From NCBI GenBank assembly GCA_017528205.1, contig JAFXPE010000042.1, positions 16,347-80,346 on the forward strand: a stretch of 64,000 bases of DNA, written 5' to 3'. Under the pieces are notes generated by a model, which saw only the letters and a list, made by a program, of their open reading frames with translations, was not told where the DNA came from and did no database searches. This document shows positions 39,863 to 47,501 of the stretch, one piece after another (the first letter of the stretch is position 1; the number at the start of each line of letters is the position of its first letter). Source of the DNA: Alphaproteobacteria bacterium (GTDB taxonomy: Bacteria; Pseudomonadota; Alphaproteobacteria; RF32; CAG-239). A program made the position numbers and the translations under genes.

Positions 39863-39891
39863 ACAGCCGATAGCAATATCGGCTGTTTTTT
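39863..39891 (+). terminator. second copy of the DegT terminator hairpin
   Basis: The stem, GCAA loop and T-run of the 39709-39738 hairpin are repeated exactly here (29 bp), on the other side of element B. Confidence 0.85.
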
Positions 39892-39965
39892 ATAACAAAA
39901 TCTTAATGCAAAAGGTAAATAATTGTGCTACAATATAATTATTAAGTATCTATACGAGGTATTCA

Positions 39966-41234
39966 ATGACTGATGTTTCAAAACAGGCTGCTGACTTGCA
40001 GACAAAATACGGATTCGATGTGGTATATGACCCTAAATCTAATATGTACAAATTGTATCAGGGTAAAAATGACCTGATTTTAAGCGAACGCGAAATTGAT
40101 TTTGATACATGGAATGACTCTCACCTTGATGATATGGGCGAAAAATTCTCCGAAAATACAACTATTGAATATAAAGATGTAGATTTATGCTCCGCTCTGC
40201 ATAATGATGAGTTACTGTATTCTGCTGCTTATGACGGAGAAAATCATGTATTGGTTTATAACTATAAAATGGATGAGAACAATCGTAATGAATGTGTGCA
40301 GATGTTTATAGAAAAATATAAACTAAGTGAAGAAGAAGCCAAGAAGAGAGTTGAATTTTTTACCGAAAAATCCAACCCTACTTCACTGTTTTCACTTATT
40401 GAACACGAAATGGCTCACTTGGAAGACGATAAAAGCCACGGCAACCGCCAATTTGATTTGCCACCGAAATATATGGCTAAACTTAATATGATGACTGAAG
40501 TAAAAGCGAATCTGGTACAAGCAGGACTGGCTCTCGATATGTATAAAGCAACCGGTGATGTGAAATATTTTGATAACTTGGTGGCTATTGATACGAAAGA
40601 ACTGCAAAAAACATTATCAGAAAATCCGAATATGGAAAATAAGGAGGCATATGTCGCCAAATATGTTAATGACAAATGGCTCGAAACACATAACCAGTCC
40701 AGGTACGACGAAAAAACGCAACAAACATTTACAACCCCATACAGCCAGCAGGCATTTTGGAGTTCTGTTCCGATTGCTAATGATTATCCGGTTTGGGCAA
40801 CAGAAGAAAATCCCAACACAATCAACCAATATCACGAACGAGTCGACGCTATGTTTGAAAATATTGTGGGATTGGGTGACGTACGGAAATATGTAACTCC
40901 TGATTTTGAATTAACTGACGGGGTTAAACAAGAACTTGCCAAACATAATATAATCCGTACAGAAGCCCTAAAAAAAATTATGTGTCAGGATGCGCAAAAC
41001 GCCGAGAAATACGCAAAAAACCTTAAGGCTTATTTTAATAGAGTAAAAACGGTTGATGCTGATGGCGTGCGTACACCTGAAGAAGTGGCAATGCTTGATG
41101 AATACATCAAAAATTCCATACAACGATACGATGCAGCACACGCCTCGCCTATACCACAGGCCGAAAAAACACCCCAAAAAGGGTCTGATTTTACCACCAT
41201 CTCGGCGATAAAAAAAAGCCGTGGAGGTCGCTAA
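39966..41234 (+). CDS. unknown cytoplasmic protein with an HExxH motif (possible metallopeptidase)
   Basis: A 422-residue protein without signal peptide or membrane segment, starting after GAGGTATTCA. I recognise no family. Around residue 141 is SLIEHEMAHLEDDKSHG, which has the HExxH zinc motif (HEMAH); some 32 residues later TEVKANLVQAG contains a Glu with the E-x-x-A/N spacing of a third gluzincin ligand. That would make it a zincin-type peptidase, but this is inferred. The N-terminal ~90 residues are acidic and beta-rich; the C-terminal third is helical and ends with a basic KKSRGGR tail. It lies in the accessory zone with the macro-domain gene convergent to it and shares a hairpin terminator with it. 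A secreted-effector role is possible but unsupported by a signal. Confidence 0.7.
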   Translation: MTDVSKQAADLQTKYGFDVVYDPKSNMYKLYQGKNDLILSEREIDFDTWNDSHLDDMGEKFSENTTIEYKDVDLCSALHNDELLYSAAYDGENHVLVYNYKMDENNRNECVQMFIEKYKLSEEEAKKRVEFFTEKSNPTSLFSLIEHEMAHLEDDKSHGNRQFDLPPKYMAKLNMMTEVKANLVQAGLALDMYKATGDVKYFDNLVAIDTKELQKTLSENPNMENKEAYVAKYVNDKWLETHNQSRYDEKTQQTFTTPYSQQAFWSSVPIANDYPVWATEENPNTINQYHERVDAMFENIVGLGDVRKYVTPDFELTDGVKQELAKHNIIRTEALKKIMCQDAQNAEKYAKNLKAYFNRVKTVDADGVRTPEEVAMLDEYIKNSIQRYDAAHASPIPQAEKTPQKGSDFTTISAIKKSRGGR

Positions 41235-41238
41235 TACC

Positions 41239-41325
41239 CTATTCTATAAACAAACCATAATTAGGAATGCGGGCGAATTTTTCCTTTAAATGCTGATAAG
41301 CAACAGATATCTGCTTAAATTTTTA
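41239..41325 (-). pseudogene. detached 3' fragment of the J-domain gene
   Basis: Read on the minus strand this stretch encodes KFKQISVAYQHLKEKFARIP followed by NYGLFIE and a stop, 27 codons that match the last codons of the intact J-domain gene at 42128-42718 in all but four positions. A stop codon precedes the match and there is no start, so it is a remnant. DNA similarity also covers the segment, with scattered substitutions. It lies 5 bp after the HExxH gene. Confidence 0.85.
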
Positions 41326-41332
41326 TGTAAAA

Positions 41333-41371
41333 AGTAAGGAGCAATGCTTCAAGCATTACTCCTTACTTTTC
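41333..41371. terminator. large bidirectional hairpin between the HExxH and macro-domain genes
   Basis: AGTAAGGAGCAATGCTT (41333-41349) pairs with AAGCATTACTCCTTACT (41351-41367), one mismatch in 17, followed by T's. It can end transcription from both convergent genes. Confidence 0.85.
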
Positions 41372-41378
41372 GTATTAC

Positions 41379-42026
41379 TCAGGCCTTGCTGAACTCAAGC
41401 CCCATTCCATGCAACCAAGCCACCGGATCAAAGATTTTCTGTCCGACTTCGAACTTACAGTCGCGAAAAGAATCGTCAGATAACACCTTCTCAGCCGGCT
41501 TTGTAGATGTCTTATATGCACACAGCACAACCTCTTTCACTATGGTAGCACCGCATACTCGAGAAAAGGCATCAATCGCACCGATAATGGCGCGAGCACT
41601 TTGCTCTTGTGTCAGGCTTCCGATGATACCGGTACCAAGCTCAGGAACCGCAATGCGACGAATCGTGGCATATGGTCTCTGATTGCAATCGCAGACGATT
41701 TTGTAAACTGATTTAAACACAGCTGCAAACTGCTCTTCCGCAGGTACACCTACCGTAACGACATGGCCGAGGAACAACTTGTCGCGTCCACTTTCAGTCA
41801 GGAGTGCATCACCATACGCAAACGGCTTTTGCTGAGCACGTTTGTCATACACTTCCAGTCCTTTGCCTAAACCTCGACGAGCACAAGCACCACCGACACC
41901 GCCGTATGACGCGCAATTGTTAAACTCAGGAACAACGATGCAATCAACAAGTTCACATGTTACATCGTCCTCAACGATTTTTACGTTGATTCCTCCTAAC
42001 TTTAAAAGTCCTACTTTTTTTTCCAT
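41379..42026 (-). CDS. macro-domain protein (ADP-ribose-binding family)
   Basis: A 215-residue protein with a macro-domain core: VKIVEDDVTCELVDCIVVPEFNNCASYGGVGGACARRGLGKGLEVYDKR (family pattern D-x-T...D-A-I-V-N-x-x-N...G-G-V-x-x-A), AYGDALLTESGRDKLFLGHVVTVGV, and RRIAVPELGTGIIGSLTQEQSARAIIGAI (the second ADP-ribose loop G-T-G-x-x-G). The Asn of the usual V-N-A-A-N segment is replaced (VVPEFNNC), so hydrolase activity is uncertain although ADP-ribose binding remains plausible. Domain of ~175 residues plus C-terminal tail. It lies between a fragment and an intact copy of the J-domain gene's end, pointing to insertion of this gene. The start is fixed by the first ATG; no strong ribosome site was seen. 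Confidence 0.78.
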   Translation of the reverse strand: MEKKVGLLKLGGINVKIVEDDVTCELVDCIVVPEFNNCASYGGVGGACARRGLGKGLEVYDKRAQQKPFAYGDALLTESGRDKLFLGHVVTVGVPAEEQFAAVFKSVYKIVCDCNQRPYATIRRIAVPELGTGIIGSLTQEQSARAIIGAIDAFSRVCGATIVKEVVLCAYKTSTKPAEKVLSDDSFRDCKFEVGQKIFDPVAWLHGMGLEFSKA

Positions 42027-42127
42027 AATAAAAATATCTAACTAACTAAATTTCATACTTATTATGTCTGATTTTGTCAAATTAGTCAAGTCAATTCCGT
42101 TATTTTCGGTATAGAATCGGCAAAACG

Positions 42128-42718
42128 CTATTCCTTAAACAAGTCGTAATTCGGAATGCGGGCGAATTTTTCTTTTAAGTGCTGATAAGCTTCGGAGATT
42201 TGTTTGAACTTTTCTTCGGCCGCCGAATCCTCTTTGTTGATGTCGGGGTGATACTTTTTAGCCATTTTCTTATATTGTTTTTTCAGGGTTTCCGGCGTTA
42301 TGTCGCGGATATCCATTTCCAGCGTACGAATATAGCGGCGTTCTTCCACCGTAAAATAAATGCCGTCGCCGGAATATTCGCGATTGCCGTCAGACGGATT
42401 ATCGTAGCCGTCATCAAAAAATGCCGCCTCTTCCCACAAATCATAGCCGAATTGATAGCGAACTTTGGACTTGAAACGATGATAAAAACGCTTTTTATTT
42501 TTGTTTTCATCTTCATCAACATAACCGTCAGCATAGTAGTTCCATTTTTGGTTATATTCTTCCACATGCTTTAAGCAAAACCAATAATAATCCTTTAAAC
42601 TGCGGTCTTTCGGGGCGCGATATTCGCCCTTTTCTTCACAGCCTGGATGGTCGCAGATATGAATAAACTTACCTTCGTTTTGCGGTGCATAATATTTTCC
42701 GGCGCGTTTCTTTACCAT
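42128..42718 (-). CDS. J-domain (DnaJ-like) protein
   Basis: I choose the ATG at 42718 (MVKKRAGKYY, TGGGACGAA upstream); the longer frame to 42805 would enter the mutM leader. The 196-residue product has an N-terminal Cys/His region (HICDHPGCEEKGEYRAPKDRSLKDYYWFCLKHVEEYNQKWNY) that may bind metal, then a C-terminal J-domain: DITPETLKKQYKKMAKKYHPDINKEDSAAEEKFKQISEAYQHLK with the HPD motif. Such proteins recruit and stimulate DnaK. The layout is known in alphaproteobacteria, usually beside mutM-like housekeeping genes. It is divergent from mutM. Confidence 0.9.
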   Translation of the reverse strand: MVKKRAGKYYAPQNEGKFIHICDHPGCEEKGEYRAPKDRSLKDYYWFCLKHVEEYNQKWNYYADGYVDEDENKNKKRFYHRFKSKVRYQFGYDLWEEAAFFDDGYDNPSDGNREYSGDGIYFTVEERRYIRTLEMDIRDITPETLKKQYKKMAKKYHPDINKEDSAAEEKFKQISEAYQHLKEKFARIPNYDLFKE

Positions 42719-42837
42719 TTCGTCCCAAATTTTTGTTTCAAACCGATTTATCAGTTTAATCCTGTTTATAAATAATGGCAAGAAGTTTGCAATCTGTTTC
42801 AGCAAATTATATGATTATGCCAGAAAAGGAGAATCTG

Positions 42838-43677
42838 ATGCCGGAATTACCAGAGGTCGAAACCATTAAAAATACCGTTGCGCAATACGCCAAAGGGGCG
42901 CTTATTACCGACGTTCAAGTGCGCCAGCCGCGCTTGCGCGAATTGATACCCGCCGATTTTGCCGAGCGAATCCGTGGCGCACGAATTGTCGATTTGCGGC
43001 GAATCGCCAAATATATGCTGATGGATTTGGATAACGGACTGACTATTATCTGGCATTTCGGGATGAGCGGAAAAATCAAAACCGCAACTTCCGTTCCGGC
43101 GAATCCTGATAAGCACGACCATTTGATTATGGCAACCGATAAAGGTGCTATAATTTATAACGACACCCGACGTTTCGGTTTGGTAACGCTTACCGAATCC
43201 GCCAAACTTTTGCAACATCATTGTTTTGCCCATATCGGGCTCGATCCGTGGGACGAGCGGTTAACCGCCGATTATGTGGCGCAAAAGTTTAAAAACAAAA
43301 AGTGCGCCGTCAAATTATCTTTGCTCAATCAGGAAATTATTTGCGGAATCGGCAATATTTATGCCTCGGAAATACTTTATCGGGCGCGAATCCGGCCGGA
43401 TAGAGCAAGCGAATCGATAACCGCCGCGGAAATCAACGAAATTATCAAATATACGCGAATGATTTTGGAAGAAGCCATCAAAGCCGGCGGCTCCACCATT
43501 CACGACTATCGCCGCCCCGACGGGGATACGGGGCATTTTCAGCAACACCATTGCGTTTACGATAAAACCGGCCAACGTTGTCCGGATTGCCGTTGCAACC
43601 TTGAAAAAACAAAAGGAATCCGCAAAATAATTCAGGGCGGACGCTCAACCTTTTATTGTCCGGTTTTACAAAAATAG
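42838..43677 (+). CDS. mutM: formamidopyrimidine-DNA glycosylase
   Basis: The start at 42838 is fixed by the catalytic N-terminal Pro-Glu (MPELPEVETIKN) and an AAGGAG site. The 279-residue enzyme removes 8-oxoguanine. It shows HDHLIMATDKG, YNDTRRFG, LLNQEIICGIGNIYASEILYRARIRPDR and the C-terminal zinc finger HHCVYDKTGQRCPDC...GGRSTFYCPVLQ. Unusually, the last zinc Cys (normally CPxCQ) is Leu, leaving CPVLQ. It begins the alphaproteobacterial mutM...rpsT-dnaA block and is followed after 9 bp by an exported-protein gene. Confidence 0.95.
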   Translation: MPELPEVETIKNTVAQYAKGALITDVQVRQPRLRELIPADFAERIRGARIVDLRRIAKYMLMDLDNGLTIIWHFGMSGKIKTATSVPANPDKHDHLIMATDKGAIIYNDTRRFGLVTLTESAKLLQHHCFAHIGLDPWDERLTADYVAQKFKNKKCAVKLSLLNQEIICGIGNIYASEILYRARIRPDRASESITAAEINEIIKYTRMILEEAIKAGGSTIHDYRRPDGDTGHFQQHHCVYDKTGQRCPDCRCNLEKTKGIRKIIQGGRSTFYCPVLQK

Positions 43678-43686
43678 GAGTTTGAA

Positions 43687-44052
43687 ATGAAATATTTGTA
43701 CTTAACCGTTTTAGCTTTGTTATTGAGTTTTTCGCCTTTGGTTCACGCGGAAGAGTTTGTCGAAGGCATGGAAGATGTGCCGTTGCTGAGCGGTATGCAA
43801 CAAATTTCGCAAGATGATATTTCTTTCGGTAACGAAGAAACACGTTTGATTGAGGCTTATTTTAACACCCAAAAACTCAAATTTAAGCAAATTGCCGACT
43901 TTTACAGCGAATCGCTGCCGCAATTGGGGTGGATTTATCAAGGGAATCGGGGCGACAGTCTGCTTTTTTATCGCGAAGGAGAAACCCTTGAGGTGGTAAA
44001 AGAATCCGCTTCACCGCTGATTGTGCGAATCACGGTCAAAACAAAACCGTAA
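43687..44052 (+). CDS. small exported protein of unknown function
   Basis: The 121-residue protein has a signal peptide (MKYLYLTVLALLLSFSPLVHA) and a ~100-residue mature domain. It includes DVPLLSGMQQISQDDISFGNEETRLIEAYFNTQKLKFKQIADFYSESLPQLGW, a pattern seen in small alphaproteobacterial proteins encoded just before rpsT. No catalytic residues or cysteines are apparent. It starts 9 bp after mutM (AGGAG at the mutM stop), so it is co-transcribed. Confidence 0.8.
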   Translation: MKYLYLTVLALLLSFSPLVHAEEFVEGMEDVPLLSGMQQISQDDISFGNEETRLIEAYFNTQKLKFKQIADFYSESLPQLGWIYQGNRGDSLLFYREGETLEVVKESASPLIVRITVKTKP

Positions 44053-44078
44053 AAAACAAAAAAAATATAAAAATTTAG

Positions 44079-44108
44079 TTGACTTTCCCCTGTTCTCGTG
44101 GTTATAAC
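44079..44108 (+). promoter_or_regulatory. predicted sigma-70 promoter of rpsT
   Basis: TTGACT at 44079-44084 and TATAAC at 44103-44108 with an 18-bp spacer lie 52 bp before the rpsT start. Confidence 0.6.
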
Positions 44109-44160
44109 ATTCAACAGAGTAAATTTTATATTAACACTTTTTTAAATAGGAAGAAAAAAT

Positions 44161-44421
44161 ATGGCCAATCATAAGTCGGCAAAAACGAGAATTGTACATA
44201 ATAATAAACGCGCCCAAATTAACGGTGCGCGCAGAAGTCGTGTCAGAACTTTCGTAAAGAAGGTTTTGGCTTTGGTGGCAGCTAATGATAAAGAAGGCGC
44301 AACAGCCGCTTTCAAAACTGCCGAGAGTGAAATGATGAGAGCCGCTCAAAAGGGCGTATTCAAAAAGAACATGGCTTCGCGTACGGTTTCTCGTTTAGCA
44401 CAAAAAATCAAAGCTCTTTAA
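44161..44421 (+). CDS. rpsT: 30S ribosomal protein S20
   Basis: S20 binds 16S rRNA during early 30S assembly. The 86-residue basic protein begins MANHKSAKTRIVHNNKRAQIN and continues with helical KTAESEMMRAAQKGVFKKNMASRTVSRLAQKI, as in all S20 proteins. It lies immediately upstream of dnaA, as in other alphaproteobacteria. AGGAAG is upstream and a terminator follows. Confidence 0.97.
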   Translation: MANHKSAKTRIVHNNKRAQINGARRSRVRTFVKKVLALVAANDKEGATAAFKTAESEMMRAAQKGVFKKNMASRTVSRLAQKIKAL

Positions 44422-44444
44422 TTTTAAGACTCTGTAAAATTTAA

Positions 44445-44490
44445 AAAACGCAAATTGATACCTTTGGGTTTCAGTTTGCGTTTTTTTGTT
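44445..44490 (+). terminator. terminator after rpsT
   Basis: AAAAACGCAAATTGA pairs with TCAGTTTGCGTTTTT around a short loop (one mismatch in 12), ending in a long T-run. Confidence 0.8.
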
Positions 44491-44616
44491 GTGAATCAAT
44501 TAGTTATACCGCAATCGTTTAAAAAAACGTTGTCAAGTTATTTAATTGCAATGTTCTCAAAATGTTCTATTGAAATTATAAATTTTAGCTGTTAATAATT
44601 TATTTACATTTTCACG

Positions 44617-44790
44617 TGGGGGTGAACGGCAATCTGTGTGAGCGCCTCCCCTATATATAAGGTGAAACGGATAACTTTTCCGAAACGGATAAGACCTTCG
44701 GGTTGTGCGCACAAAAACAGTAAGTCGCCACTCAGCGGTGTGATAATAAGTCGCCGACCAGAGGGTGCCGAAAAGGAAAAGGTGCGATGG
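44617..44790 (+). other. structured GC-richer region upstream of dnaA
   Basis: The 440-bp gap between rpsT and dnaA has an AT-rich first part (44490-44612) and a distinct GC-richer segment here, 70-245 bp before dnaA. It contains inverted arms (TGGGGG and CCCCTA around 44617-44653), the short hairpin CGGATAACTTTTCCG, the direct repeats GAAACGGATAA (44664 and 44682) and TAAGTCGCC (two copies near 44721 and 44748). No reading frame is convincing. It may be an untranslated leader RNA, a protein-binding array or part of an origin; I cannot tell which. Perfect DnaA boxes are absent. Confidence 0.4.
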
Positions 44791-44862
44791 TAAAAAAAAT
44801 CAATTAAAATGTTGCCACCGCGTATTCGTTTTGTGGGTTAACTGTATTTACGGACGGGAAAA

Positions 44863-46293
44863 ATGGCTCAAGAAGCAATAATAAATGAAGATTTATCTAT
44901 AAACAGTCAGTGGGAAGAAGTTTGCGGACAACTGAAAACCGAGTTCGGTCAAACTGCTTTCGACAGCTGGCTGAAACCGTTAAGCATCAGTTCGTTTAAT
45001 GATGGTGTTTTGCGCATCGGTGCGCCGACCGCATTTATGAAAAACTGGGTTATTACTCATTATTCTGACAGAATTCACCGCATTTGGGAAAGAAAGAATC
45101 CGGACATTAAAACCATTCAAGTGGTGGTCCAAAGCATGTATAACTCTCCGGAAGCTACCGGAACACAACTGAGTTTCCGCGGCGGGGACGATTCTTTGAC
45201 CAAGCGCATTAAAATTTCTCCGACACCGCAAAAAATGTATGAAGTGGCAAACAACTTCGGCGGTGCCGACGCGTTGGCTTCCAAATTAAATCCGGCTTAT
45301 ACTTTTGAAAATTTCGTGGTGGGCAAAACCAATGAGTTTGCTTATGCCGCGGCACGCAAAGTTGCCGAATCCAAAAGTGTATCGTTTAATCCGCTGTTTT
45401 TATATTCCGGCGTGGGGTTGGGCAAAACTCACCTTATGCACGCGGTTGCACAGCATATTAAACAATGTGACCCGGAGCGTACGGTGGTTTATATTTCGGC
45501 CGAACAGTTCCTTTATAAATTCGTGAATGCGTTGCGCTATAAAGATACCGACGCTTTCAAGGAACAATTCCGCTCGGTTGATGTGTTGATGATTGATGAT
45601 GTTCAATTTTTGGCCAACAAAACCAAAACTCAGGACGAATTTTTCTATACCTTTAATTCATTGATTGAAAGCGGCAAACAAATAATTTTATCTGCCGATA
45701 AGTCGCCGAACGATTTGGACGGCATAGAGAATCGCTTAAAATCGCGTTTAAACAGCGGTTTGGTGGCAGATATTATGCCGGCGGATTTTGATTTGCGACT
45801 CGGTATTCTATACAAGAAAGCCGAACAACTCGGGATTACGCTGCCGGAGAATGTGGCCGAATTTTTGGCGCAAAAGATTTCTTCCAGCATTCGCGAGTTG
45901 GAGGGATCGCTTAAACGAATCGCCGCTCATTCTATGTTGCTTTCCGGTCATGAAATCACATTGGATATGACGCAAGACGTGTTGAAAGATATGTTGCGCT
46001 CAATCGACCGCAAAACAACCATTGATGAAATTCAGAAAAAGGTGGCGGAATACTTTAATATTTCGGTCAAAGAAATGCAGTCTTCGCGCCGTGCTCGCAA
46101 CGTGGCTCGTCCGCGGCAGATTGCCATGTATTTGGCTAAACAGCTGACTTCGCGCTCGTTGCCGGAAATCGGCCGCAAATTCGACCGCGACCACACCACG
46201 GTTATGCACGCCGTACGCAAAGTCGAAGAATTGGTGTTGGAAGACGCTTCTATGGCGGAGAGTGTTGAGGCTTTGCGCAGAACGTTAGAATAA
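44863..46293 (+). CDS. dnaA: chromosomal replication initiator protein DnaA
   Basis: DnaA opens the origin. The 476-residue product has domain I (WEEVCGQLKTEFGQTAFDSWLKPLSI), AAA+ with Walker A YSGVGLGKTHLMHAVA and Walker B DVLMIDDVQFLANK, the arginine-containing IENRLKSRLNSGLVADI and C-terminal domain IV with DRDHTTVMHAVRKVEEL, the DnaA-box-recognition signature. Length is usual for alphaproteobacteria. Start follows GACGGGAAAA. It lies 88 bp before dnaN. Confidence 0.97.
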   Translation: MAQEAIINEDLSINSQWEEVCGQLKTEFGQTAFDSWLKPLSISSFNDGVLRIGAPTAFMKNWVITHYSDRIHRIWERKNPDIKTIQVVVQSMYNSPEATGTQLSFRGGDDSLTKRIKISPTPQKMYEVANNFGGADALASKLNPAYTFENFVVGKTNEFAYAAARKVAESKSVSFNPLFLYSGVGLGKTHLMHAVAQHIKQCDPERTVVYISAEQFLYKFVNALRYKDTDAFKEQFRSVDVLMIDDVQFLANKTKTQDEFFYTFNSLIESGKQIILSADKSPNDLDGIENRLKSRLNSGLVADIMPADFDLRLGILYKKAEQLGITLPENVAEFLAQKISSSIRELEGSLKRIAAHSMLLSGHEITLDMTQDVLKDMLRSIDRKTTIDEIQKKVAEYFNISVKEMQSSRRARNVARPRQIAMYLAKQLTSRSLPEIGRKFDRDHTTVMHAVRKVEELVLEDASMAESVEALRRTLE

Positions 46294-46381
46294 AAAAGCT
46301 GTTGAAGATTCGTTTTTAAACTTCTTCTTTAAATGCAATTTTGGTAACGTAAACATAACATTAACAGTAAGGTTGAAGATA

Positions 46382-47500
46382 ATGAAATTTACAATTGAAA
46401 AAGCTGTTCTATTAAAAACGTTGGGACATGTGCAGAATATTGTGGAAAAGCGCAATACCGTACCGGTTCTTTCCAACGTTCGCATTGAGGCTGACAACAA
46501 CGGTATCAGCTTTAAGGCAACCGATATGGATACGGAAATTACCGAAGTTGTGGACGCCAAAATTTTAGAAAACGGTGCGATTACAGCTCCGGCGCATATG
46601 ATGTATGACATTGTGCGCAAGCTTTCTGATGGCGCCGATGTGGAATTGACTTATCCGGATGAAAAAGAGCAATTGAAAATATCTTCCGGTCGTTCGGAAT
46701 TTTCACTTCCGACCATCGGTGTAGAAGATTTTCCGGCAATTTCTGCCGATACTCTGCCGACTAACTTTGAAATGAAGCGCGATGAACTGAAAGATGTGAT
46801 TGATCGCACGCAGTTTGCCGCTTCTACAGAAGAAACCAGATATTATCTGAACGGCTTATACATTCATCCGAAAGACGAAGGCGAAACCAAAGTATTGCGC
46901 ATTGTGGCCACCGACGGTCACCGTTTGGCTTGCGTAGAAAGTCCGTTGCCGCAGGGTGCGGAAAATATGCAGGGAGTCATTCTGCCGCGCAAAACCGTGG
47001 GCGAAATTCGCAAATTGCTTGATGATACGGCGGCCGAATCGATTAAAATCGCCCTCTCCGACAGCAAAGTTCGCTTTACGATGGAAGATGTTACGTTGGC
47101 TTCAAAGTTGATTGACGGTACATATCCGGATTATGAACGGGTTATTCCTACCGGCAATAACAAGATTTTGGAACTGAGCGTTAAGAATTTGGCGACTGCG
47201 GTTGACCGTGTGTCGGTGGTGGCGGAAAGAACACGCGCCATTAAGATGATTGCCAACAAAAATCATGTGATTTTAACCACTTCCAGTCCGGATTTGGGGA
47301 GCGCGATTGAAGAAATCGAAGCGGTGTATGACAACGAATCGTTGGAAATCGGGTACAATTTCCGCTATTTGTTGGATATACTTTCCGAAATCAGAGGAGA
47401 TACGGCGCGTTTCAGTTTCAAAGACAGCTCATCGCCGTCAGTTATTCACGATACCTCCGATTCCAGCGCAATTTATGTATTGATGCCGATGAGAGTTTAA
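46382..47500 (+). CDS. dnaN: DNA polymerase III beta subunit (sliding clamp)
   Basis: DnaN is the ring that tethers the polymerase to DNA. The 372-residue protein shows the three repeated clamp folds, e.g. NTVPVLSNVRIEADNNGISFKATDMDTEI, EETRYYLNGLYIHP, IVATDGHRLACVESPL and the closing IYVLMPMRV that contains the hydrophobic binding pocket. The ATG at 46382 (MKFTIEK) with AAGG upstream is the family's usual start. recF follows after one base. Confidence 0.97.
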   Translation: MKFTIEKAVLLKTLGHVQNIVEKRNTVPVLSNVRIEADNNGISFKATDMDTEITEVVDAKILENGAITAPAHMMYDIVRKLSDGADVELTYPDEKEQLKISSGRSEFSLPTIGVEDFPAISADTLPTNFEMKRDELKDVIDRTQFAASTEETRYYLNGLYIHPKDEGETKVLRIVATDGHRLACVESPLPQGAENMQGVILPRKTVGEIRKLLDDTAAESIKIALSDSKVRFTMEDVTLASKLIDGTYPDYERVIPTGNNKILELSVKNLATAVDRVSVVAERTRAIKMIANKNHVILTTSSPDLGSAIEEIEAVYDNESLEIGYNFRYLLDILSEIRGDTARFSFKDSSSPSVIHDTSDSSAIYVLMPMRV

Positions 47501-47501
47501 C

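Noticed and set aside
44490..44862. oriC at dnaA
   Set aside because: No perfect DnaA boxes or clustered CtrA sites seen, and alphaproteobacterial origins are often elsewhere; evidence insufficient.
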